DNA from: Akkermansiaceae bacterium
Lineage (GTDB): Bacteria > Verrucomicrobiota > Verrucomicrobiia > Verrucomicrobiales > Akkermansiaceae
Direction of reading: 5' to 3'
DNA: 64,000 nt
Assembly: GCA_024233135.1 (NCBI GenBank)
Contig: JACKPZ010000013.1
Location: 48,500-112,499 of the forward strand
Shown piece by piece: positions 7,637-16,200 of this stretch. The notes under the pieces were generated by a model, which saw only the letters and a list, made by a program, of their open reading frames with translations, did not search any database and was not told the origin of the DNA. A program made the position numbers and the translations under genes. Position 1 is the stretch's first letter, and every line of letters begins with the position of its first letter.

Positions 7637-9046
7637 TCACGGCTCCATCGTCGACGGATCGATTTCCGTCGGGATCGGCGCGGGACCGAAGATGCCGCTG
7701 AAGACCGCTTGCACGGCGGTTTCCATGAACAGCGGCTTGGCGGACTCCGCGGCGAGTTGCTCAATGCGGGCGCGGAATTTCCCGACCTTGTCCGGGTGTT
7801 GGACTGCGAGATTGGTGGTCTCGTTGGGATCGTCCGCGAGGTGGTAGAGCTCGATGGCCGACGGCAGCGTGGCGCGCCAGAAAAGTTTCCAATCGCCCTC
7901 GCGCACGGCGCCGCGGAACGGCTCGACGTTGTAGACGATCTCGCTGCGTCCGGACGGTTTGCCCGCGGAGACGGCCGGCCAGACGTCGATGCCGTCGAGC
8001 GGCTTGCAGCCGTCGGTCGGCGCGCCCGCGAGCCCGGCGAGGGTGGGCAGCATGTCGACGATGTGGATCAGTTCCTTCGTTTCGCCCGCGGCGACATGGC
8101 CCGGCCAGTTGGCGAAGGCGGGCACGAGCGTGCCGCCCTCGTAGAGCTGGCCCTTGCCGCCCTTGAGCGGACCGTTGTCGCAAGGCACGCTCTTCACCTT
8201 GCTCTCGCCGGTTAGCGCGGCGTTGCGGGTGCCGCCGTTGTCGCTGTGGAATACGATGAGCGTGTCCTTGCGCATGCCGGTTTCCTCGAGCGCGGCGAGC
8301 ACCTTGCCGATCTCGTCGTCCATGCACATGATCTGGCCGGCATAGGCGCGGCGGGTCTCGTCGCCGTCGCCCTGGTAGCGCTTCAGGTAATCATCCGGCG
8401 CCTGATAGGGCGAGTGCGGCGCGGTGAACGCCAGATAGAGGAACAGCGGCTTCGCGGAGTCATGCGCCTTGATGCGTTTCACCGCATCGGCACCGAGGAG
8501 CTGGGTGACGTAGCCTTCCTCCTCGACCGGCTTGTTGTCGCGCTGCCAGTCGAGAACGTCGTGGGCGGAGTGGGTGAAATAATCGATCTCTCCGAGCACC
8601 GCGCCGTAGTGGTAGTCGAAGCCGCGCTGGCGCGGCCAATACTTGTGGTCGGCATGGCCGAGGTGCCACTTGCCGATCATCTCCGTCTGATATCCTGCGT
8701 CCTTGAGCACCTGCGGGAGGGTGTGTTCCTCGGTATCGAGGCCGTAGGTGCCCTTGCTGGGGATGACGATCGTTTGGAGGCCGTAGCGGAATGGATAGCG
8801 ACCCGTCATCAGCGCCGCGCGAGTGGGGGTGCACATCGGCTGGACATAGAAACGCTCGAGCCGCATGCCCTCCGCGGCGAGCTTGTCGAGGTTCGGCGTC
8901 GGGATGTCCTTCGCTCCGTGGAAACCGACGTCCTGCCAGCCGAGGTCGTCCGCGACGATGTAGAGGATGTGGGGTTTCTCCGCGGCGGATGCGGCGGAGG
9001 GGGCGATGAGCAGCATGGCGGCCGCCAGAATTCGGAACGTCTTCAT
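7637..9046 (-). CDS. secreted arylsulfatase (Cys-type)
   Basis: 469 residues from the ATG ending at 9046; earlier in-frame codons precede a clear signal peptide (MKTFRILAAAMLLIAPSAAS, cleaved after about AAA). The catalytic domain opens with ILYIVADDLGW (metal-binding Asp33-Asp34). It has the sulfatase signature C72-T-P-T-R, whose Cys must be oxidised to formylglycine, followed by TGRYPFRYG. Downstream are KWHLGH and HSDNGGTRN, both active-site segments of the family. Length is normal. Cys-type enzymes need a maturase such as the anSME at 34143-35381. The substrate is unknown, probably a sulfated polysaccharide or sulfate ester in the periplasm. Confidence 0.93.
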   Translation of the reverse strand: MKTFRILAAAMLLIAPSAASAAEKPHILYIVADDLGWQDVGFHGAKDIPTPNLDKLAAEGMRLERFYVQPMCTPTRAALMTGRYPFRYGLQTIVIPSKGTYGLDTEEHTLPQVLKDAGYQTEMIGKWHLGHADHKYWPRQRGFDYHYGAVLGEIDYFTHSAHDVLDWQRDNKPVEEEGYVTQLLGADAVKRIKAHDSAKPLFLYLAFTAPHSPYQAPDDYLKRYQGDGDETRRAYAGQIMCMDDEIGKVLAALEETGMRKDTLIVFHSDNGGTRNAALTGESKVKSVPCDNGPLKGGKGQLYEGGTLVPAFANWPGHVAAGETKELIHIVDMLPTLAGLAGAPTDGCKPLDGIDVWPAVSAGKPSGRSEIVYNVEPFRGAVREGDWKLFWRATLPSAIELYHLADDPNETTNLAVQHPDKVGKFRARIEQLAAESAKPLFMETAVQAVFSGIFGPAPIPTEIDPSTMEP

Positions 9047-9106
9047 AGGGGTGTGTCGGGACGGAGACTGGCAGAATCCGCAGACGAGGCGAGGGCAAAA
9101 CGGCCC

Positions 9107-9154
9107 CCGCGCTTTCGCGCGCGGCTCCGGGGCGGCGTTCAAACCCCGGAGCCG
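9107..9154 (-). terminator. paired hairpins downstream of the gene ending at 9169
   Basis: GGCTCCGGGG (9123-9132) pairs perfectly with CCCCGGAGCC (9144-9153). A second, overlapping hairpin pairs CCGCGC (9107-9112) with GCGCGG (9119-9124) and is followed on the minus strand by a short TTTT. The two cannot form together. They lie just past the stop of the minus-strand gene at 9169-9891. Confidence 0.55.
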
Positions 9155-9168
9155 GCGCGGCGAGGGAA

Positions 9169-9891
9169 TCAGCGCGGCGCGTGGATGCGGAGGCTGTCGA
9201 GGGTCATCTTTCCCGCAGGGATCAAGTGGTCTTCACTGAATCCGAACAACTGCACGCCGAAGCGCCCTTTGGTGCGGTTCATCTTCCAGTTGGCATTGAT
9301 GTCTCCGCCGGAGCCTTTCGGGGAGAACGTGCCGATCTTGATCCAGTCGCCGTCTTTCGGTTTGGTGGATGGGGCGACAAAGAGGGTCATCCGTTTCTTC
9401 TTCTTGTCGAAGGTGACACGGATACTCCCTTTGGAGACGTTGGGATTCACCCTCGCCTTCGCGTTTTCGGGATGCTTGCCATTCACGACCACTCCGGCAG
9501 CCAGGCCGCCTTTCCTGCCTTTTCCGTAGAACTCAAGATACATGAAATCTTGCCGGTCCTCGACATTGAACAACATGATCCCGCAGCCGGACGAGTCGCC
9601 AAGTCCGGTGGTGTTCTTGAGGCTGAGGACGAGCTCCCAATCCTCGTTGTAGCCAGGCTGGCTGGTGAGAAGTTCGATCGATGCAAAGCCGTCCTTCGAT
9701 GCGTTCTTCTTCACTACGAAGTTGAGCTTCTTGTTCGACGGGCTCAATTCGCCCTTGCCTCTTGTGTATTGAAACCAGGTCGCGGGATCCAGGCTGTCTT
9801 GGTTGAAGGTTTCGTCGACCGGGGTGAGCGCCGGGCAGTTTCCGGCAAGGGCGATGGCGAGCGCGGTGGCCGCCAGCAGGGTGGTTTTCAT
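9169..9891 (-). CDS. secreted protein with a LamG/concanavalin-like fold (predicted)
   Basis: 240 residues with a signal peptide (MKTTLLAATALAIALAGNCPAL). The mature part is Lys- and Gly-rich and full of predicted beta strands. Phrases such as WELVLSLKNTTG, GIMLFNVEDRQDFMYLEFYG and the C-terminal MTLDSLRIHAP resemble the jelly-roll domains found in DUF1080-like and LamG proteins. No catalytic residues are evident. It lies in the same direction as the sulfatase, 122 bp upstream with hairpins between, so the two are probably transcribed separately. A carbohydrate-binding role is a guess. Confidence 0.7.
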   Translation of the reverse strand: MKTTLLAATALAIALAGNCPALTPVDETFNQDSLDPATWFQYTRGKGELSPSNKKLNFVVKKNASKDGFASIELLTSQPGYNEDWELVLSLKNTTGLGDSSGCGIMLFNVEDRQDFMYLEFYGKGRKGGLAAGVVVNGKHPENAKARVNPNVSKGSIRVTFDKKKKRMTLFVAPSTKPKDGDWIKIGTFSPKGSGGDINANWKMNRTKGRFGVQLFGFSEDHLIPAGKMTLDSLRIHAPR

Positions 9892-10170
9892 CGGGGGTGG
9901 ATTACGGGTTGTGCGGCGGACGCCACCGCAGCTTCGGCATTATCGACTCCCCTCCGCCCCGGCAAGGAGGATTTTTGTTAGGTGGGAGTGAAGATCAACA
10001 CGTCCGGCGCGGGGTCCCCGCATTGCCATGAAGGAGGAGGACTTTGCCGGATCGTGGGGTCGTGTTCGTTTCCCTCCGCGGTGCACGGTGACATCGCCGG
10101 TGATCAAGCGGCGCCGGCTCGGGAGGTGAGCGCGATGCGTGCGTTGTGGGGGAACCCCGTTTGCGTCGGG

Positions 10171-11388
10171 TCAGACGAACAATCCCACGATCGCCGCGCT
10201 GGTGAGATTGGAGAGCGTGCCGGCGAGCACGGCTTTCAAACCGAGGCGGGCGATCTCGGAGCGGCGGGTGGGGGCCATGCCGCCGAGGCCGCCTAACAAA
10301 ATCGCGATCGACGAGAGGTTGGCGAAGCCGCAGAGGGCGACCGAGCAGATGGCGGTGGCCTTGGGGGACGGCGGCGTGGCCGAGGACATCATCGAGGTGA
10401 GGTCGACGTAGGCGACGAACTCGTTGAGGGCGAGTTTCTGGCCGATCAGGCTGCCGCCGGTCTGGATCTCGCTGGTGGGGATGCCGCTGAGCCAGGCGAC
10501 CGGGGAGAACAGCCAGCCTAACAATTGTTCGAGGCTGAGGGTCGCTTGGCCGAACCAGTTGCCGACGGCGCCGAGGCCGAGGTTGATGAGGGCGATGAGG
10601 CCGATGAAGGCGAGCAGCATGGCGCCGACATTGAGGGCGAGATACAGGCCGGTGCTGGCGCCGAGCGCGGCGGCGTCGAGCACGTTGGCGGGCTTGTCGT
10701 CGCCCTCCGCGAAGGCGAGGCGGGCCTCCTGCGGCTTGTCGGTCTCGGGTTTCATCAACTTCGCGTAGAGCAGTCCGCCGGGGGCGGCCATGAACGAGGC
10801 GGCGAGCAGGTATTTCATTTCCACGCCCATCGCGGCGTAGCCGGCGAGCACCGATCCCGCGACGCTGGCCAGTCCGCCGCACATCACGGCGAAGAGCTCG
10901 GACGAGGTCATGCGCGGGATGTATGGTTTCACCACCAGCGGCGCCTCGGTCTGGCCGACGAAGATGTTGGCCGCGGCGGACATCGACTCGGCGCTGCTGG
11001 TTCGCAACAACCTGCGCAGCGCACCGCCGATGAGGCGGATGACCCACTGCATGATGCCGAGGTGATAGAGCACCGCGATGAGCGACGAGAAGAAGATGAT
11101 CATCGGTAGCACCTGGAGGGCGAAGACGAAGCCGATGTTGCCGTCCTTGGCGGTCAGCGGGCCGAACAGGAAGTCGACCCCCTGCTTGCCGGCGCCGATG
11201 GCGCTGGAAACGCCGTCGCTGAGCCACAGCAGGGCGGCGCGTCCGGCGGGCACGCCGAAGACCAGCGCGCCGATGCCGATCTGGAGGCCGAACGCGATGG
11301 CGACCGTGCGCCAGCGGATCGCCTTGCGGTTGTCGGACAGCGCCCATGCGAGCGCGAGGAAGGCGGCGATGCCGAGGAGGCCGGTCAT
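10171..11388 (-). CDS. nupC: concentrative (CNT-type) nucleoside transporter
   Basis: 405 residues from the ATG ending at 11388; the frame stays open upstream to 12084, but that stretch lies in the broken region and is not coding. Many hydrophobic helices are present. The diagnostic CNT segment SAAANIFVGQTEAPLVVKPY is near the middle, followed by the gate region (GSVLAGYAAMGVE) and a C-terminal half rich in Gly and Ala (ALCGFANLSSIAI). CNT proteins import nucleosides with Na+ or H+ across the inner membrane. No nucleoside-salvage gene is adjacent, so the exact substrate is open. Two Leu-Leu-Gly triplets are written TTGTTAGG. Confidence 0.93.
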   Translation of the reverse strand: MTGLLGIAAFLALAWALSDNRKAIRWRTVAIAFGLQIGIGALVFGVPAGRAALLWLSDGVSSAIGAGKQGVDFLFGPLTAKDGNIGFVFALQVLPMIIFFSSLIAVLYHLGIMQWVIRLIGGALRRLLRTSSAESMSAAANIFVGQTEAPLVVKPYIPRMTSSELFAVMCGGLASVAGSVLAGYAAMGVEMKYLLAASFMAAPGGLLYAKLMKPETDKPQEARLAFAEGDDKPANVLDAAALGASTGLYLALNVGAMLLAFIGLIALINLGLGAVGNWFGQATLSLEQLLGWLFSPVAWLSGIPTSEIQTGGSLIGQKLALNEFVAYVDLTSMMSSATPPSPKATAICSVALCGFANLSSIAILLGGLGGMAPTRRSEIARLGLKAVLAGTLSNLTSAAIVGLFV

Positions 11389-11459
11389 GCACCGTCTGCT
11401 AACACGTTCCGTGCCGGGCGGGAAGGGATTTGATTCGGCCCGCATCCCGCCTGCACGAG

Positions 11460-12090
11460 TCAGAATTCGATGTTGAGGCCGGTGTAGAAGCCCATTTCGG
11501 CGACATCGTAGACGAAGCTGCCGTTCTGATAGTCGGTGTCCAGATAGCGGTAGCCGAATTCCGCGGACACCCGGTCGGTGAACCGATGGCCGACGGTTCC
11601 CTGGAGCGACCATGCGAAGTCGGATCCGACGCCGAAGCCGCCGATGTCGGTCTTGCCGGAGAGAAACCACTTGTCGGTGAGGTCCCAGCGGGCATGCCGA
11701 GTCAGTCGACCATTGTTCGTCGCCGGTCCCGGTCGCGTTGGCGGTGATGTGCTGTGGCGACGCGTCGCAACCGCCAGCCGGCCTGCCAGGTTCCGCCCGG
11801 CGATAGCGGCGCGGGCGGTTCCTGTTTACGGCGCGGAATCTGGGGCGACGCTTCGGCAGCGACAGGCGCGGTCGGGTGGCGGGCGTCTTGTTTGAGCGTC
11901 TCCGCCCGCCTCGATTCGCGCGGAGGGCGGCCTGACTCCGACGGCGCGCGGCATGGCGTCGGAACGCCACTAGGTGATCGCGCGCGCGTCTCAGTCCGTC
12001 GAAACGTCGCGACCGGTCGCCGACCGACGGTACGGGTTCAGTTGTCTCATTTCCAACGACAGGTCGTTTAGCGACCGCCGACATCGACGA
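11460..12090 (-). pseudogene. outer-membrane beta-barrel protein, intact C-terminus but broken upstream
   Basis: From about 11705 down to the stop at 11460 the frame is clean. It reads RWDLTDKWFLSGKTDIGG, then GSDFAWSLQGTVGHRFTD, GYRYLDTDYQNGSF and a terminal GLYTG-type strand ending NIEF. This is the C-terminal barrel of a family whose N-terminus resembles the partial gene at 1-234. Immediately upstream, bases such as TGGTCGACTGACTCGGC look like the expected Trp-Val-Asp-Pro...Leu-Gly codons with single bases missing, and no frame continues. The start codon cannot be placed; 12090 is an estimate. Confidence 0.7.
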
Positions 12091-15000
12091 GGCACGCGGC
12101 GATCGTGATCAGCGTGACTGCCGATTATTGTTTCCCGCCCATGATGTCGTCAATGCTGCCGTCGAGTCGGGTCTGGCGTAAAGCCATCGATATGCAGCGC
12201 CGCGGCGGGCTCGCGGAGGGCGGCGCCTGTTGATGTGGTCGTGAGATCGAGAACGACGGCGATATCGCACGAGCAGTCCATGCCGGTGACGATGCGAACG
12301 CCAGGATAGCGGTTTCGTGGGCGCCAAGGAAGCAAGATCTGACAACCACGGGGTGCTGGATGAATGCGCCATGAAACACGAGCTGCATCCATGCGCGACG
12401 ACGGCCTCAACATGGTTGCTCCCCATGCAGGATCTTCGCCTCGGTATCGCGAACGCACGGCTGGTTTGACCAACTCGATGCCGCGCGCCGCTGCTGGCTT
12501 TGCTTCCGATCCACTGCTGGGGCGAGCGACATCGACATGTTTCAGTCATCCACCTATGCACGACGTTCGAGCGGTACAAGCGATGTGACACCGTGACGTA
12601 GCAGGTGGAAGATGGTGGCATCATCGAAGAGGTTTCGCCTGCGTCAGGCCGCTTCACTGAAGGCCGTCGAACCGAGGATCCCCAGCGTCGTCGACGGATG
12701 TCGCCGGCGGATTGAGGATCGACTCTCACCGGAACTCGGTCTTCAGTTTACAAAGCAGGACGGCGGATGAGGCCGAAGCTCGGGCGAGGCGTGGTGTCCT
12801 TTGGGAATGATTTGTGCCACAATGCCTCACGAATCCGATCATGAACTGCCTGTGAGGTTTGCTTCGTGTCGTTGATGAGTTCCTCGTTGACTCGATCTCC
12901 GCATCTCCTTCAGCTTCTGATGTCTCGCGAGGCTTCGGCGGTCGACCCGGTCACTCAGCTTCGCAGTGAGTGGAGGCGGCATGGTCCGTCGTTGACGCGG
13001 TGGCTGTCGTAAGGCCTCGTCGGAGGATGGGATGGTGTCTTCCGGTAGCCGACCCTGCCGTCGACCTGGGGTTCGTTCGTTGGGCGAGTCCGCTCATTTG
13101 TTGAAGGCGTGTGGCGCCGCCATTTGAAGTCGAACTATGACGTGTTTGCCTGACGCGACGCATCACCTCCCGATCCTCGAGGTCGATCATGTTCAGAGGA
13201 AGACGGCCTGCCTTGAGCAGATAGAACCGAGCCACAGAATCGGCCGCGAGTCCATCATCCTTGCCTCCGGCACGTGATTTCCGAAGGTAGGTGTTGAGAT
13301 GGACGGAAGTCGCGGGCAGGCTCATCGGCGGTACAAACCAGCGGCCGGCGGTGATGCAGCTGTGCCAGTTTGGCGGCGACCGAAGCGTCATGAGATGCAT
13401 TTGGCTTCGGCAAATCTCTCATCTTCGGTTTGATTTCCTTCTGCGTGCGACTGCAATCGCGGCAGGTCAATTCAACCGTTTGAGCGGGTGCTGGCGCGAG
13501 GCTCCCAGGAGCACGTTGACCTTGTGCTGAGCCACCCGTGATGGCGCCTTGGCCCATCATTTCGAAATTGCGGGCGCGAGGCTCGGCTCTTGAAAGTGTA
13601 GGCGACTGGTGCCGATCGGTGACTGCTGGATGCACTTCCTCCGGGCGATTCCTGCCACTGAGGATGTGGGCGACGTCGACGGCATGCTGCTCGCGCAGGC
13701 CGCGGATCGTCGATGTGGCGCCATGACCATGTTTGGGATGCCGCGAGTTTGGCTTTTTTACCAGCTGAATGGCGTGTCAGGCACGACCAGCCGGCGGACA
13801 TGTGGTTGTGGTCTGCTCGTGCCGATCGGGCTCATCTTGGTCGGCATCTCGTTGACGCTGAAAACCTCGTTGGGGTGCCCATCGGGCCTCTGCGCGCCGT
13901 TGTCGCCGTTGATATAGATGATCAGCGTGTCTTCAGTTGCCCATGTCGTCGATCCCGGATGACCGTCCGTCTCGTTGCAGGCGGAAGGCGTGACTCGGCC
14001 TGCATGCTCTTCGTGTCGGCATCAGTTGGTCAGGCTTGAGCGGTGCGGGCCAGGTTCCATTTGTGTCGCGGACCGCCAGCTTCTGGTTCTTCGAATGCGT
14101 CACGAAGTTTCGTTCGCGAAGAGACGCTGGCACGATCTTGTCCCCTTTGGTCGCGGTGTGGGCGGGGTCGGCGTATTTCGGAACTTGTCCGGCTGGATTT
14201 GGTGTTCGCGCGTGGTTGATCTTCATCGTCCGGTGACTATTGCGGCTTGCCTCGAAAGGATAGATCTGGGTATGGTTGCGAAGTTGGCTGCCATTGGTTG
14301 CGTCGCAAAGCCGTAAATACCGAAGCCCATTGGAAGGCCACTGATCGAAAGCGACCTGCTGGCGGCGGACGGCGTGTTGTCCTTGCCGAACAGGTGGCGC
14401 CGTTTCGAGCAGGATGGCCGATGTGGCTTCCTGGTGTGATGCTGTTGTAGCCGGGGAAACCGGTGTGTTCTGATATCCTGAAGCCGACCGAGTGATGGTT
14501 GCGTCGGTGATCAGCGCGGCACGCGGGCAAAAGCGCTCAGCGGATTGTTGTGGCAGGCGGTGTCGATGGTCATCGCCGGCGTCGGATACGCCAATGTGGG
14601 AACGCACCGGCATCATCGGTGATGATCGTATCGCCGCCTGTTTGGCGGCACGATGCGTGGTGCCCACATTTTCAATTCACGGGCGTCTTTTCGATCACGC
14701 CGCCGATTCGGATCGGGCAGCTGATTCCGGAATGGGGTCGGGCGCGGGTCGGTTCCAGTGGTTTCACCATGGGCAGGATCCAACGCCGCGAGAAGAAACA
14801 ACAGGTGGATGGAATGGCTGATTTCATGGTTTAAACAAGCTGTCAATCCCCAGCCTCACCGCCCTGCAGGCGATCAATTGACGATATCAAAAGCGCAGTG
14901 AATCGGCGCCTGCGGACGCCGCGGACTAGGAATGGTGCATGGCAAGATCGCACCGTGGTCGTGACGTTCCGTGCCGGTTGGCGAGGCGATTCCGCACGGC

Positions 15001-16200
15001 CATGTGGACCCATGCAGCTCAGCAAGGGGCTGCGCCAGCATGGCGATCTGCCGGGTTCCGGATCTCGTGGGACGGTGTGTTTCCGGGGTAATGCCGGACA
15101 GTGACGCTGATGTTTCGTGTTGGGTGAGGGCGAGCAATCCCGGCACCGTGCATGCGCTATGTTTCCGCCGGGGGCGACTCGACGCCATCCGGCAGGCTGT
15201 GTCAATCGATCTGACAGTGCCGGTGGACGATCCCTGCGGCGATGGGGATGGTTTCGCTCCCGACCGCCTGCTGCAGGCGCCAGCGACGGCGCGCGGTAAT
15301 CGCCTGAGCCAGCTCTGCCGGAATCGGGCGCGGCTGGGACTCATCCGGTGGACCGCCGCGCGACTGGTGCGTCTAATCGTCCTCCAGCCTTCATGATGTT
15401 CTGCAAGCGGTTGCACAAACAGTCCCGGGAACCGCCGATTCGAGCGCTGAAGCGTTGCGAATGGCGCGGGTTCTGGCAGACGGGCCGGCCGCTTATCACC
15501 GACTCTGCGCGGGCATCAAACGGGGTTTCGAGAATCTTTCGAGGATCTTGGGACGACCGCATGCCTCTCAAGCAGCGCCTTCGGCGCGCCTTGCTCTGTG
15601 GGCGGCGTCACCGGCTGGCAGGCAGGCGGCGCTGTGCCGCTCAGCCGCTTGCGCGCGATGCAGGTTTCGGAACCCCAGTAGACTGGCGCACCAGCCCGGG
15701 AAGCCGTTTGGATGAAAGCCGACCGGTCAAGTGTGCGTGCCGCAATTGCCGACTCCGCTCGGAACGTATCCCGCCGGGCGAGGAGCGCCTCGATGAGGCG
15801 CGGAAAGGTGCGGATTATGCCGCGGTCCTGAACCAGGGCTGTTCGGCGATCCGGCAGCACGCTGGCGATGATGCGGTGTTGAAGGCGGCGGGCGACGCGT
15901 TTCACCGCTCGACCGAGCCTTAGGTGTCCGCGCTGAAACCGTCGGTCAAGCAGTTCACGGCGCGGGCGCGAGGACGGCGTTGACGCTGGATGGCGGGCCG
16001 CTCAGCGCGGTGCGGACGCGGTCAGTCCGCCGGATGCGTGTTCGGCGATCCGGATCAAGCATTGGTGCGTGCAGCTCGGCCTGTTCGGGCGAGGTGGCGA
16101 GGTAAAACGTGAACATGCCTTCGTCCGCGCCGAGGAACTGGGTGGCGCCGATCTGATAGGCGAGTCCGAGTTCCTCGCGAATGCGGCCGAAAGCGGGCCG
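11706..16200. other. region of shattered coding sequence (error-rich assembly or decayed block)
   Basis: No intact gene can be read on either strand here. Recognisable protein fragments hop between frames every few tens of bases. The left edge cuts an outer-membrane protein gene and the right edge cuts an M16 peptidase gene, with both genes clean outside the edges. Inside, a sulfatase can be followed on the minus strand (12945-14827). The stretches 12091-12944 and 14828-15954 hold short open frames that I could not assign. Examples include a plus-strand fragment near 15462 reading MARVLADGPAAYHRLC and FENLSRILG, and a minus-strand fragment near 12300 reading GVRIVTGMD. Sequence quality should be checked before biology is inferred. 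Confidence 0.75.
12945..14827 (-). pseudogene. arylsulfatase, heavily frameshifted and shortened
   Basis: A start at the ATG ending at 14827 (MKSAIPSTCC) is followed by broken but ordered sulfatase pieces: ITDDAG, then GRNHHSVGF-like (RRNHHSVGF), SEHTGFPGYNSITP, FGKDNTPSA in another frame, AFDQWPS, NHTQIYPFEASRN, TATKGDK, LIIYINGDNG with RPDGHPNEVFS, and near the 3' end ARFYLLKAG...NMIDLEDRE. The order matches the large arylsulfatase family of roughly 780 residues. About 1.88 kb remains, shorter than that family needs, so bases are missing as well as shifted. The endpoints are approximate. Confidence 0.72.

Noticed and set aside
11389..12084. Upstream extension of the nucleoside transporter to 12084
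   Set aside because: The extra residues are Arg-rich, have no membrane helices and overlap the broken outer-membrane gene. The Met at 11388 gives a normal CNT protein.
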